The position numbers and the translations under genes were made by a program. The notes below the pieces were generated by a model. The model searched no databases. It saw only the letters and a program-made list of their open reading frames with translations, and was not told where the DNA came from. DNA of 44,480 bases from Photobacterium sanctipauli (lineage in GTDB: Bacteria > Pseudomonadota > Gammaproteobacteria > Enterobacterales > Vibrionaceae), in contig NZ_PYMA01000029.1 in NCBI RefSeq assembly GCF_003026495.1, positions 1 to 44,480 of the forward strand. The letters are read 5' to 3'. This document shows, piece after piece, positions 1-8,825 of the stretch. Numbering within the stretch: the stretch's first letter is position 1; every line of letters begins with the position of its first letter.

Positions 1-2
1 TG

Positions 3-83
3 GGGGCTGCAATGAGAAAGCTGACTCAGATTTGCTTTGGTGTTATCAAACATCAGATCGAATACCAGCCTCAAAGCATTTAA
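3..83 (+). pseudogene. C-terminal end of an IS110/IS1111-type transposase (partial, runs off the window)
   Basis: An open frame enters from the left edge and ends with TAA at 81-83. It reads GAAMRKLTQICFGVIKHQ and then IEYQPQSI. The A-A-M-R-K-L core followed by a hydrophobic stretch, G-V-(I/L)-K and a short polar tail is what the C-terminus of IS110-family transposases (IS1111 subgroup) usually looks like. Only 26 residues are visible, so it could be an intact element cut by the window edge or a fragment. Family assignment is from remembered consensus. Confidence 0.55.
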
Positions 84-113
84 ATAGCTTAAGGCTAGAC
101 AAGATACAAAAAG

Positions 114-139
114 ATGGTATCTCCCCTAGAAAAGGGGAG
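114..139 (-). terminator. Hairpin downstream of the RND pump operon
   Basis: CTCCCCT at 121-127 pairs with AGGGGAG at 133-139. Read on the minus strand the stem is followed by a T-rich stretch, and it lies about 30 nt after the permease stop codon. It is a plausible intrinsic terminator for the efflux operon. Confidence 0.5.
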
Positions 140-167
140 GAGCAAGAGCTTGTCCATTTATAACGCA

Positions 168-3100
168 TTAGGCAGTTGCGGCTTCAGCTGCTGGTGAGTG
201 ACTTAATGGCTTGAATTTCACAGATAGCCTAAAGGCTGCTGGGACAAAGTAGAACGAAATCAAGGTAGTCAGCAATGTACCGCCCGCAATGGCTACCGCA
301 AATGGTGGCCAGAATCCGCCGCCCGCCAAGATCAGCGGCATAAAGCCACCGATGGTAGTGATGGTGGTAGAGGTAATATGGCGGGTACAGTTCATTACCG
401 CTTCAATAATGGCATTTTCGTTACCCTTACAGGCTTCTGGGCTGGATTTTAGCTCAGCCAGAATGACAATAGCGGCATTGATGGCGAGGCCGACAAGGCC
501 AAGCAAGCCGATAATTACGGTAAAGCCAAAGGGGTAATTGAAGAACCACACTGACAACAATCCCAACCCTGAGGCAAGGAATCCGACCAAGAAGATAATT
601 TGGCTGAGGCGGAATGAGTTAAACGAGATCACCACCACCAATACCAATAGCGTCATAACCATGGTGAGGTTGGCCATCAGGTTACCTACCGATTCATCAC
701 GTTCAGCGGATTCGCCACCAAACTCGATGGTGTAACCGATGGGTAGCGTTTGTTGGTATGACTGAAGGTTTTCCTGAAAATGATCCAGTGCGGTTTGCGG
801 CAGTACGCCTGCGCGTAAGTAGCCCTCGATAACATTGACACGCTGCCCATCGCGACGGGGGATAGAACCACGGCTCGGATTCAGCTCCAGCTCTGCCAAG
901 GCGAACACAGGCAAGCCGATCAATGAAGGATCGTTTTGCACAGGCAAAGGCAGGCTACTCAGTTGGCTCATGTTCTCGCGGCTGGCATCATCCACTCTCA
1001 CCCGAACCGGTATCGACTCAGTCGCTTCGATAATGTTGCCACTTAGACGCCCGGTGAAAGAAGCTTGCAGGATATCGGCAAACCCACTGAGCGACAGGCC
1101 GCTCAACTGGCTGGCTTCTTCATTCACATTAACCCAAACTTTCGGTGTGCCTGGTTGCAAGGTTTCCCTTGTGTGTGTGACATCTGGCGTTTGAGCCATG
1201 ATCAAGCGAATATCTTCACCAATAGATTTGAGCCTGTCCAAATTAGGGCCATAGAGCCTCACTTCCAGTGGCGCATTGAACGGAGGGCCTTGCTCTAGCT
1301 TGCGGACTAAAATCTGAGCTTGTGGCAGTTGCTCATCAAACGCTTTCTGCAGTTCAGGGATCAGCCGGTTCGCCGCTTTGAAGTCAGAGACTTTCACCAT
1401 AGCTTGGGCAAAGAAAGGCGCACCGTTTTGTCCTCCTACCATGTTGTAATAGAAAGACGGATAGTTTGCGCCCGCCACCCAGCTGACTAGCTCGACCTCT
1501 TCATATTCAGCCATGATCTTATCCACTTGCTTGGTAGTGTGCGTGGTGGCATAAATGCTGGCTTGTGGTGGGAGGTAGACCTGGATCTCGAACATATCCC
1601 TATCTGATGGCGGGAAAAACTGCTCTGTTAGTTGGCCCGCGCCCCAAAATCCAGTAAAGGGCAGGATGCAGACGATACCTGTTGTGATTAGCGGGCGCTT
1701 TAACGCAAGCTGGATAGATCGTTTGAATTGCTTGCTCAATGCTGGAATCGCAATACCGGTGTGGTACCAATGGTTTTGGCTCTTGCTGGCAGGCAACCAA
1801 CGCGAGGCAAAGCCTGCAACAATGGTATGCGAAATAAGGTAAGAACCAATTAATGAGAAGCACACGGTAATCGCAATAGCACCCACAAATTCACCCGCGG
1901 GGCCAGGCATCAAGAAGATAGGTGCAAAGGCGAGAACCGTAGTGAGGGTTGAACCCAGTAGCGGTACCCAAAGGTGTTTGACGGCTTTAATGGCCGACTC
2001 AATTTTCGCCGCGCCTTTATGGCGGTGGTACTGGATGGTGTCGACCATCACAATTGCGTTATCCACCATGATCCCTAACGCCACTATCAAACCCGTTACA
2101 GACATTTGGTTAATTGGCAGCCCGGTAAACTTCATCATGGTTAGCGTTAGTAAGCTGGTAAGCGGCAACGAGAGCGCCACAATGATGGCAGAGCGGAAGC
2201 CCAGCGTCAGTAGCAGCACAACCAAGATGATAGAAAAGCCCATCAACAAACTGCCGTTCAGCTCGTTTAAGCGGTTTTCGGTATAGCTTTGCTGCTCAAA
2301 GATAATATCGACACCGATATTGCTCGGGACTTCATGTTGATAATTATCTAGCAGTGTTTTCACCCGTTCAGTCCATTGGTCGACCCGAAGGCTCGGTTGC
2401 ATTCGGGTAGCAACAATAATGGCGGGCTTACCTGCGACATAGGCTAATTCTGCGGGCGGAGAGGCAGCGCTGCGCTCAACTTCGGCAATATCTTCAATCC
2501 GGATCATGTAGCCGTTATCGTCGATGGCTACAGGTACACGGCGAACTCGATCAAGCGAATCTAGCGAGTCTGAGACTTCTAGGGCAAAACGGTTGCTGCC
2601 ATTGACGAGCTCACCTGCGGAGTTCTTGGCATCGGCTTGACCAATAGCTTGTGATAATGAAATCGCAGAGCGGCCCAGTGCACTGGCAGCACTTGGATCA
2701 AGCGTGACCAGAATTTCCTCATCGGGTAGGCCATACACATCGACAAACTCGGTACCGCTTAACACGCGGAGGCGGTTGCTTAGCTCAATGGCGTAACGAC
2801 GCAATGTGAGCAGGTTTGGTTGGGTGTCGCCCTGCCAGGTCAGTGACGTCAGTACAGTAAAGGCGTAGCCATGGTCATCATCGAGCTCTGGTGCACTGGT
2901 ACCCTGGGGGAGCAAAGGTTGTACATCTGAAAGTTTGTCTCGGGCACGTGACCAGACCGGCTCTGAATCGGTGACGCTATCTTTGAGCTCTATGCGAACC
3001 ACGGATATACCGGGGCGAGATGTTGAAGATAGCTCTTTAATTTCTTCTAGTTGGCGAAGATGGGTTTCTATTTGCTCTGTAACTAAGGCTTCCACACGTT

Positions 3101-3266
3101 CAGCAGTGGCACCGGGAAAGTGGGTGATTACACTGGCATTTCTGTTATGGATCACCGGATCTTCAGCGCGAGGCAGGGTACTCATCGCAGAGAAGCCCGC
3201 CACCACAACCAAAGCAACAGCCAGTATTAGCAGTCGGGTATTATTGATCACGGCGTTGATGTTCAT
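168..3266 (-). CDS. RND efflux transporter permease
   Basis: Inner-membrane proton-driven pump of the RND (AcrB-like) superfamily, 1032 residues, the usual length. It has an N-terminal membrane anchor (about 10-30), two large periplasmic loops and two bundles of hydrophobic segments (about 340-550 and 870-1015). The TM4 relay region reads GIMVDNAIVMVD (398-409): the first Asp of the AcrB Asp-Asp pair is kept and the second is Asn. In the TM10 region the position of the AcrB relay lysine appears to be hydrophobic (GLAINAAIVI). Start and adaptor stop overlap as ATGA (3263-3266), so the two are translationally coupled. Probably exports hydrophobic or toxic compounds through a TolC-type outer-membrane protein that is not in the window. 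The substrate cannot be read from the sequence. Confidence 0.93.
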   Translation of the reverse strand: MNINAVINNTRLLILAVALVVVAGFSAMSTLPRAEDPVIHNRNASVITHFPGATAERVEALVTEQIETHLRQLEEIKELSSTSRPGISVVRIELKDSVTDSEPVWSRARDKLSDVQPLLPQGTSAPELDDDHGYAFTVLTSLTWQGDTQPNLLTLRRYAIELSNRLRVLSGTEFVDVYGLPDEEILVTLDPSAASALGRSAISLSQAIGQADAKNSAGELVNGSNRFALEVSDSLDSLDRVRRVPVAIDDNGYMIRIEDIAEVERSAASPPAELAYVAGKPAIIVATRMQPSLRVDQWTERVKTLLDNYQHEVPSNIGVDIIFEQQSYTENRLNELNGSLLMGFSIILVVLLLTLGFRSAIIVALSLPLTSLLTLTMMKFTGLPINQMSVTGLIVALGIMVDNAIVMVDTIQYHRHKGAAKIESAIKAVKHLWVPLLGSTLTTVLAFAPIFLMPGPAGEFVGAIAITVCFSLIGSYLISHTIVAGFASRWLPASKSQNHWYHTGIAIPALSKQFKRSIQLALKRPLITTGIVCILPFTGFWGAGQLTEQFFPPSDRDMFEIQVYLPPQASIYATTHTTKQVDKIMAEYEEVELVSWVAGANYPSFYYNMVGGQNGAPFFAQAMVKVSDFKAANRLIPELQKAFDEQLPQAQILVRKLEQGPPFNAPLEVRLYGPNLDRLKSIGEDIRLIMAQTPDVTHTRETLQPGTPKVWVNVNEEASQLSGLSLSGFADILQASFTGRLSGNIIEATESIPVRVRVDDASRENMSQLSSLPLPVQNDPSLIGLPVFALAELELNPSRGSIPRRDGQRVNVIEGYLRAGVLPQTALDHFQENLQSYQQTLPIGYTIEFGGESAERDESVGNLMANLTMVMTLLVLVVVISFNSFRLSQIIFLVGFLASGLGLLSVWFFNYPFGFTVIIGLLGLVGLAINAAIVILAELKSSPEACKGNENAIIEAVMNCTRHITSTTITTIGGFMPLILAGGGFWPPFAVAIAGGTLLTTLISFYFVPAAFRLSVKFKPLSHSPAAEAATA

Positions 3267-4405
3267 AGTGCTGCCTCTTGCTGATCGTTATTGAGAGACG
3301 AGGGCAGAGGCAGCGGGAGCTTTTTTACCGGTAAGACAGCTTGTCCGGGCACCAACCGGTGAAGGCCATCGGCAACGATACGTTCGCCGGGCTGTATCGC
3401 GCCATCGACAAAGGCGTACTCGTTGGTGGCGTACAACACCTCAATGGTGCGGCGCTCAACATTTAGCTTACCGTCTTCATCATGTAGGGCGAACACATTC
3501 CACACCCCACGGATGCCATCGGTCATTGAGGAAAGCGGAATCCAATAACCCGGTTGCTGGTGTTTGTCTTCGTACTGGAGATAAGCCAGCTCCCCATCAA
3601 TGACATCTGCGGTTTCAGGTAAGGCAAAGCGAAGTTTCACCGTACGGGTACCAATATCGACTCGTGCACCAGGGTTCATCAAGGTGACGGGGTAACTATT
3701 TTGACTCACACGAAGTTGCCAATCAGCGTGGTTGAGCAGCTTACTGAGTTGCTTGGCGGGCACACCGATATGGGCTTCTTTGCTGGTGGTTGCCAGTAAG
3801 GTGAGGGTAGGTGAGCCCACATTAATTACATCGCCCTTGGAAATAAAGCGTGCGCTAATCATGCCGTCATAAGGGGCGTAGACAGTGGACTTGTCTTGTT
3901 GCAACTGGTTAGCGGCAATAGAAGCCCCTAGTTGGCGGTAGTTTGCCCTTAGTGCGTTGCGCTGGCTGTTCAAATCATCAATGTCTGAATCGGCGCTAAA
4001 GCCTTTTTTCTTCAAGGCTTGTTGGCGCTTCAAGTTGGCTTCAATTAAATCAAGTTGGGCGGTGATTTGAGCCTGTTGGGCGCGAAGTTCATCGGCCTGA
4101 GTTTTCAGTAAATCGGTATCAAGTACCAGCAAAGGCTCGCCGGCTTTGACGTTGTCACCAACATCCACAAGGATCTGCGAGATCTTACCGCCAAGCTCAA
4201 CCCCGAGGTTAGCTTGCTGGCCTGCCTGGATCATACCAACGTATTCGCGTTCGACAGTAAAGTGATCGGTAGGCGCTAGAGTATGGGTATTCACTCTCAG
4301 GATCTGCTGGGTTTGTGCCTGTTGTTCACTATCATTACTTGCACTGTTACAACCGACTAACAGGGCGGCTGTGATCAGTAAGCTGATCTTGGTCATCCTT
4401 CGCAT
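3263..4405 (-). CDS. RND efflux periplasmic adaptor (membrane fusion) lipoprotein
   Basis: Adaptor subunit linking the adjacent permease to an outer-membrane channel, 380 residues. It begins with a lipoprotein signal peptide whose lipobox LVGC puts the lipidated Cys at residue 19. A lipoyl/barrel-sandwich half (about 60-85), a helical hairpin rich in Gln, Leu and Ala (about 100-155), the second half-motif (YDGMISARFISKGDVINVG, about 175-195) and C-terminal beta-barrel and proximal domains follow in the order expected for HlyD/AcrA-type proteins. First gene of a two-gene operon transcribed away from the TetR gene. A second in-frame ATG three codons later is possible, but AAAGG upstream suits the first. 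Confidence 0.92.
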   Translation of the reverse strand: MRRMTKISLLITAALLVGCNSASNDSEQQAQTQQILRVNTHTLAPTDHFTVEREYVGMIQAGQQANLGVELGGKISQILVDVGDNVKAGEPLLVLDTDLLKTQADELRAQQAQITAQLDLIEANLKRQQALKKKGFSADSDIDDLNSQRNALRANYRQLGASIAANQLQQDKSTVYAPYDGMISARFISKGDVINVGSPTLTLLATTSKEAHIGVPAKQLSKLLNHADWQLRVSQNSYPVTLMNPGARVDIGTRTVKLRFALPETADVIDGELAYLQYEDKHQQPGYWIPLSSMTDGIRGVWNVFALHDEDGKLNVERRTIEVLYATNEYAFVDGAIQPGERIVADGLHRLVPGQAVLPVKKLPLPLPSSLNNDQQEAAL

Positions 4406-4453
4406 CTTTTGTCGCCTTTTCGTTATACCAATGACTTTTGGTATGCTTCCAAA

Positions 4454-4467
4454 CTAGACTGTCCAGT
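4454..4467. promoter_or_regulatory. Operator-like motif, copy 1
   Basis: CTAGACTGTCCAGT, with the inner dyad ACTG-TC-CAGT, lies 49 bp upstream of the adaptor start in the divergent pump/regulator gap. The same 14 bp recurs at 4497-4510. The likely ligand is the TetR-type protein encoded next door. This is inferred from position and symmetry. Confidence 0.6.
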
Positions 4468-4496
4468 CCATATGTTTAAAAAATAATCCAAATGTA

Positions 4497-4510
4497 CTAG
4501 ACTGTCCAGT
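4497..4510. promoter_or_regulatory. Operator-like motif, copy 2
   Basis: An identical CTAGACTGTCCAGT exactly 43 bp from copy 1, close to four helical turns, so two regulator dimers would sit on the same DNA face. It is 134 bp upstream of the TetR start. Confidence 0.6.
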
Positions 4511-4644
4511 GTAATTGTATGAATTTTGTTATTGTTGTTCGTGTGGTGTTGATTAATACGTTATTAATTGGTGTATTGGGTCTGTTTAATATTTCGAGAT
4601 TAAAAAACTAGCGTGTAATGCTTTTAGATGGATGAGGTAGAGAA

Positions 4645-5250
4645 GTGCTAACAGCAAGAAGTGCTCAGAAGCGTGAGCAGATAATGAAAGCCGCAACGGA
4701 ACTGTTTAGTGAGCAGGGCTATGCCATCAGTATGGATGCCATTGCCCTTAGGGCGCAGGTATCTAAGCAAACGGTTTACTCGCATTTCAAAACTAAAGAC
4801 GATTTGTTTGATACTTGCATCCGTAAGAAGTGCATTTCAAGCCAGCTTGATGTCAGCCTCATTGATGATCACCGTCCAGCCGATGAGGTTTTGTATGAGT
4901 TCGGTTGGCGATTTCAAAACATGTTGATGTCTGATGAAGCGAAATCAACGTACAAGACAGCAGTTAGTCAAAGTGATAGTCACCCTGAACTTGCGAAAGT
5001 CTTCCTTAATGCTGGGCCTAAAAATACCACGGATATGTTGGCGGAGTATTTGGCCAAGCTCGTAGAGCAGGGCAAGCTTATCCGTGATCTCAATGTACGT
5101 GATGCAGCCATGCAGCTGTTGTTGATGTGCCATGGTCGCGCGGTGTATTGGACTTACTTAGGCCAAGATAGTGGGGAGTCGGAGCAAGAAAGGCAACAAT
5201 ACCTCAAGGCTTGCGTGGATATGTTTTTGCGCGGCTACCAAGCTAAATAA
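4645..5250 (+). CDS. TetR/AcrR-family transcriptional regulator
   Basis: A 201-residue one-component regulator. An N-terminal helix-turn-helix spans about residues 10-56 (AIALRAQVSKQTVYSHFKTK is the typical recognition-helix region of the family), followed by an all-helical ligand-binding and dimerisation domain with an AefR-like C-terminal part. The start is GTG at 4645, placed 7 nt after GAGG. The next ATG at 4684 would remove the first helix. It is transcribed divergently from the RND pump with two copies of a symmetric motif between them, so it is very probably the local repressor of the pump and possibly of itself. The inducer is unknown. Confidence 0.9.
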   Translation: MLTARSAQKREQIMKAATELFSEQGYAISMDAIALRAQVSKQTVYSHFKTKDDLFDTCIRKKCISSQLDVSLIDDHRPADEVLYEFGWRFQNMLMSDEAKSTYKTAVSQSDSHPELAKVFLNAGPKNTTDMLAEYLAKLVEQGKLIRDLNVRDAAMQLLLMCHGRAVYWTYLGQDSGESEQERQQYLKACVDMFLRGYQAK

Positions 5251-5329
5251 GGCTTTATGTTAAAAAAGTTAAAAATGCTTTAGACAAATAACTGCTATCT
5301 TTTAGTAATACCCATGATGTTTGGGGATA

Positions 5330-5369
5330 CCCTCGCACCTTTACACTAATAATTATCTTGTGCTGAGGG
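5330..5369 (+). other. Imperfect stem-loop upstream of the binding-protein gene
   Basis: CCCTCGCAC (5330-5338) pairs with GTGCTGAGGG (5360-5369) with one bulged base, around a loop of about 20 nt, ending 31 bp before the start at 5401. It may be part of the 5' leader. No known riboswitch consensus was recognised. Confidence 0.3.
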
Positions 5370-5400
5370 AGAACATATTACTGAGATAGTAGGGGTGAGT

Positions 5401-6207
5401 ATGACGGCACCGCAATTCATTACGCGCTACGTGATTTGCACTATTGTATTGATGTCATTGTTTACTACTGCATGCTATGCGGCATCAAGCCGGTTAACAG
5501 AGATTGTAAATAGGGGAACCTTACGGGTAGGCACAACCGGGGATTGGAGCCCGATGACAACACGGGATCCGGCCACCAATTTCTATCGCGGTTTTGATAT
5601 CGACATTACCACCGAGCTTGCCAAAGATCTTGGCGTTACTGTTGAATACGTGCCAACGACATGGAAAAACTTGGTCAACGGTGTTGTGACCGACAAGTAT
5701 GATATGTCGGGAAGCGCATCGCTCAATATGCATCGTGCAAGGCTTGCAGGCTACAGCGATACCTATTTCTACCTCGCCTTTGTGCCAGTTGTTCAAAAAA
5801 ATAACGCTAACCGATTCCGCCGTTGGAGTGATTTTAATAACTCGTCTGTTGTTATCACGTCGACCAAGGGCACGGTACAACAGCAAATTGTTAAAGACTT
5901 GCTGCCTAATGCACGACAAAACAGCATTAATGGACCAGAGCGTGTGCATCAATACCTGCTCGATAACAAAACCACTGCCATTATTACCTCAAACATTGAA
6001 GCGGCAACCTTAGTGCGCCGATACCCACAATTGGCCATTGCCAAGGTAGATGATATGCGTCGTCCGACCCCCATTGCCATGTTGTTACCCAAAGAAGATC
6101 AGGTCTGGATCAATTACGTCAACCATTGGATCGAGTTGAAGAAAACCCAAGGCTTTTTTGATCGCATTGCTAGAAAGTGGGGCTTGGTGAAGCTTGAAAT
6201 AAAATAG
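5401..6207 (+). CDS. Periplasmic solute-binding protein, SBP_bac_3 / cyclohexadienyl dehydratase-like
   Basis: A secreted protein of 268 residues starting at ATG 5401, which has GGGG five bases upstream; a GTG at 5395 is in frame. The signal peptide ends near ACYAAS. The mature part begins with the family hallmark (I/L)-V-N-R-G-T-L-R-V-G-T-T-G-D-W-S-P and has both lobes of a family 3 amino-acid-binding protein. The GTTGDW start and the lobe-2 segment TSNIEAATLVRR resemble PheC-type periplasmic cyclohexadienyl dehydratases, where a Glu in that region is catalytic. No ABC permease or ATPase is adjacent, which fits an enzyme or orphan receptor. A simple amino-acid binding role remains possible. 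Confidence 0.8.
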   Translation: MTAPQFITRYVICTIVLMSLFTTACYAASSRLTEIVNRGTLRVGTTGDWSPMTTRDPATNFYRGFDIDITTELAKDLGVTVEYVPTTWKNLVNGVVTDKYDMSGSASLNMHRARLAGYSDTYFYLAFVPVVQKNNANRFRRWSDFNNSSVVITSTKGTVQQQIVKDLLPNARQNSINGPERVHQYLLDNKTTAIITSNIEAATLVRRYPQLAIAKVDDMRRPTPIAMLLPKEDQVWINYVNHWIELKKTQGFFDRIARKWGLVKLEIK

Positions 6208-6234
6208 GCTGCTATCAGTTAACCGATAGCAGCC
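6207..6234. terminator. Hairpin between convergent genes
   Basis: GGCTGCTATC at 6207-6216 pairs perfectly with GATAGCAGCC at 6225-6234 around an 8-nt loop. It overlaps the binding-protein stop codon and sits 31 nt downstream of the antiporter stop. The T-tract is weak on both sides, so termination efficiency is uncertain. Confidence 0.6.
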
Positions 6235-6265
6235 CATTGCGTGTTGTGTTTCTCTTATGCTTTGC

Positions 6266-7780
6266 TTATTGCTGCGCTTCTAACTCGCTTGCTGGCTGCG
6301 TACGGTGATGCCATTTGGCAAGTAAGTACACCAAACAGATTTGGCTGATAAGAGCGGCAACCAATACCAGCGCACTTTGCATGATGCCGGCAACAATAAA
6401 GCTGGCCAGTGCAATACTGCCGTTGAGCAGTGCGTAAGGCAGCTGCGTACGGAAGTGCTCGAATTGATCACACCCTGAGCCAGTCGATGACAGAATAGTG
6501 GTTTCAGAAATTGGCGAGCAGTGGTCACCAAACAAACCGCCAGACAATACCGCACCAATACAAGCATACAGTGGCGCATCGATAGCAATGGCTGTTGGGA
6601 TAACCAGCGGCAGCATGATGGCGAATGTTCCCCACGACGATCCCGTTGCGAATGAAATAATCGCTGACAATAAGAATGCCACGGCAGGCACTAACCAGTA
6701 TGGAAAGCCTGCTTGTGCCTGCTCTGCAATATAGGCCGCAGTACCCAACTCTTTGCCCACAGAACTAAGCGTCCAAGCCAGGATCAATACAATCGCGACT
6801 TGCATCATATTGCCCATGCCTTTTAGGTACACGCCAATACCATCATTGAGCTTACGTACCCCGTAAAACGCCATTAATGAGATAAGAGTAACCGCTGCGC
6901 AGAAATAAGCGGTAGAAAGGGCTGCACGAAATACCGAGCCTGACACCTTTTCAAACGGGAAGCCAAGGGGCGCCAGCATCGCCACTAATACCGTTGCCAT
7001 CACGATAAGCGGTGCGAACACGAATGAGGCTCTTGCATTTTTATGCGTAAAGGTTTTCAGGGTGTCTTGCGTATTTGCTGCAATGATCCCTTGTTTTGCT
7101 TTGGCTTCTGCTTCCGCCATTGGGCCGAAATCCAATTTCTTAATTGCCACTAGCGGGACAATGAAAATAGCCAAGAATGCATAGAATTGGAAAGGAATGG
7201 CTTTAACAAATGCTTCCCAATCACTGATACCGACATCCAATGCGGTAAACTCTTTTTGCAACAGCCCCATGATGTACACGCCCCAGCCAATGAAAGGGAT
7301 TAAGATGGCAACGGGGGAAGATGTTGAGTCAATAATAAACGCCAGCTTTTGACGAGACAGTTTTAGCTTATCAAATAATGGGCGGAAAACAGGGCCGACG
7401 ATTAGCGGTGTGCCAAGGTCTGAGAAGAAGATAAAAATACCGCCAAACCAAGAGGATAGTTGTGCCCTACATTTGGTGCTGACCCAGTGGGTGACTTTCT
7501 GGGCAAAGGCTTGACCACCGCCAGATTGCTCCATCAACGCCACAAAGCCACCGATAAATACCAGAAGAACAATGACACCAGCGTTGTAGCTGTCGGTTAA
7601 CTGAGGGACGAGGTAATCTTTAACCAGCGTACCGAAAGTATCTAGCGGAGCGATACCATTAAGCATGATAACGCCACTGAATACCCCGCCAAATAAGCCA
7701 ATCACAACGTTTCGAGTCGTAAGGGATAGGGCTAGCGTAATAATAATGGGGATGAGCGCGGTAATATCGGGTTGATCCAT
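6266..7780 (-). CDS. NhaC-family Na+/H+ antiporter or related transporter
   Basis: A 504-residue inner-membrane protein with about 11-13 hydrophobic segments along its length. Recognisable family stretches include LIPIIITLALSLTTRNVVIG near the N-terminus, FSDLGTPLIVGPVFRPL in the middle and GLFGDHCSPISETTILSS near the C-terminus (the conserved G-D-x-x-S-P-I-S-x-T signature of the NhaC/COG1757 group). Members exchange Na+ or organic acids and amines for protons, so the substrate cannot be fixed here. AAAGGA precedes the ATG by 7 nt. Single gene, convergent with the binding protein and divergent from yqaB. Confidence 0.88.
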   Translation of the reverse strand: MDQPDITALIPIIITLALSLTTRNVVIGLFGGVFSGVIMLNGIAPLDTFGTLVKDYLVPQLTDSYNAGVIVLLVFIGGFVALMEQSGGGQAFAQKVTHWVSTKCRAQLSSWFGGIFIFFSDLGTPLIVGPVFRPLFDKLKLSRQKLAFIIDSTSSPVAILIPFIGWGVYIMGLLQKEFTALDVGISDWEAFVKAIPFQFYAFLAIFIVPLVAIKKLDFGPMAEAEAKAKQGIIAANTQDTLKTFTHKNARASFVFAPLIVMATVLVAMLAPLGFPFEKVSGSVFRAALSTAYFCAAVTLISLMAFYGVRKLNDGIGVYLKGMGNMMQVAIVLILAWTLSSVGKELGTAAYIAEQAQAGFPYWLVPAVAFLLSAIISFATGSSWGTFAIMLPLVIPTAIAIDAPLYACIGAVLSGGLFGDHCSPISETTILSSTGSGCDQFEHFRTQLPYALLNGSIALASFIVAGIMQSALVLVAALISQICLVYLLAKWHHRTQPASELEAQQ

Positions 7781-8115
7781 AATAAATCCTTTACTGTACG
7801 TCTTAGAGCAATAAAGATGCTGTGATTGAAAATGTGTTTTAACTGAATATATATTTAATTATTCTGAATGTATACCTATGTATGACCATTTTCTCTGGCA
7901 ATATGACGATAAGTAAATTGATTGTTCAAATCATGACCGGTTTAACTAGAGGATTGATTTGGAAAGTGAATACTGTGTTAATCAATTAGCTGGAGGATAA
8001 AAACTATTGCGATTGACATAAATCCGCCATATAACAGAGATATATCTATTTCGTAGCTAGCTTGGATAAGTCAAAGCTAGCTTGTGGAATAAGTATTAAA
8101 TGAATAAGGAGAAAC
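7781..8115. other. Intergenic region between divergent antiporter and yqaB genes
   Basis: 335 bp of AT-rich DNA holding both promoters. A short direct repeat (AGCTAGCTT and AAGCTAGCTT, about 8055-8082) lies upstream of yqaB. I saw no RNA gene or riboswitch. Confidence 0.5.
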
Positions 8116-8709
8116 ATGAACTTAGACGCGTACAAAGGCATTATCTTTGACATGGACGGCACGCTGGTTGACTCGATGCCGGCCCACCTGAAAGCATGGG
8201 AACAAACATGCGCAATTCATGAAATCCCGTTCGATGAAACGTGGTTCTACAGCTTGGGCGGTATGCCGACAGTTAAAACCGCTCAGGAAATTAACCGACG
8301 TTTTAAGCAGAACTTTGACGTTAATCGCTTGGCAGAGACCAAGTGTAAGTTTTTCGACGAGATTGAGTTTAAAGGCGAGATTATTGAATCGAGCTATAAC
8401 GTATTGCTAGCACACAAAGTAGACAAGAAAATTGCGGTTGGCACGGGTTGCCGCCGATTTAATGCAGAACCATTGCTGACCGACACCGGTATTCTACCTA
8501 TGCTAGATGCCCTAGTGACAGCGGATGATGTCGTTAACCATAAGCCTAACCCAGACACCTTCCTTGAAGCAGCCAAGCGCATTGGTATTGAGCCAAAAGA
8601 TTGCATTGTATTTGAAGATACCGAGCTCGGAAAAACAGCAGCGTTGGCGGCTGGTATGGACTGCATCATGGTGATTGATGGTGAGCTGGAAGGATTGTAT
8701 AAGGCTTAG
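8116..8709 (+). CDS. yqaB: HAD-superfamily sugar phosphatase YqaB (beta-phosphoglucomutase-like)
   Basis: A 197-residue cytoplasmic HAD hydrolase close to E. coli YqaB (188 residues), a fructose-1-phosphate/6-phosphogluconate phosphatase. Motif I is FDMDGT with the nucleophile Asp12 and acid/base Asp14. Motif II is VGTG (about 110), the motif III Lys lies in NHKPNPDTF (about 146-154) and motif IV is FEDTELG (about 163). The helical cap between residues 18 and 85 is the C1 type. Start ATG with AAGGAG 6 nt upstream. It stands alone. Exact substrate is family inference. Confidence 0.88.
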   Translation: MNLDAYKGIIFDMDGTLVDSMPAHLKAWEQTCAIHEIPFDETWFYSLGGMPTVKTAQEINRRFKQNFDVNRLAETKCKFFDEIEFKGEIIESSYNVLLAHKVDKKIAVGTGCRRFNAEPLLTDTGILPMLDALVTADDVVNHKPNPDTFLEAAKRIGIEPKDCIVFEDTELGKTAALAAGMDCIMVIDGELEGLYKA

Positions 8710-8785
8710 TTGGCCTATTGTGGTCGTTTATAATGCCAAAAACAAATAGCCTTAACTTAAGTAGGTTTACTGCTCATGGTATAAG

Positions 8786-8816
8786 GGGTATTCTTCACCG
8801 CATTATATGAATACCC
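8786..8816 (+). other. Hairpin just upstream of a start codon
   Basis: GGGTATTC (8786-8793) pairs with GAATACCC (8809-8816), ending 9 nt before the ATG at 8826. It occupies the place of a Shine-Dalgarno sequence, which is otherwise missing. It may be an upstream terminator for yqaB or a translational control element. Confidence 0.35.
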
Positions 8817-8825
8817 TGATATCCC

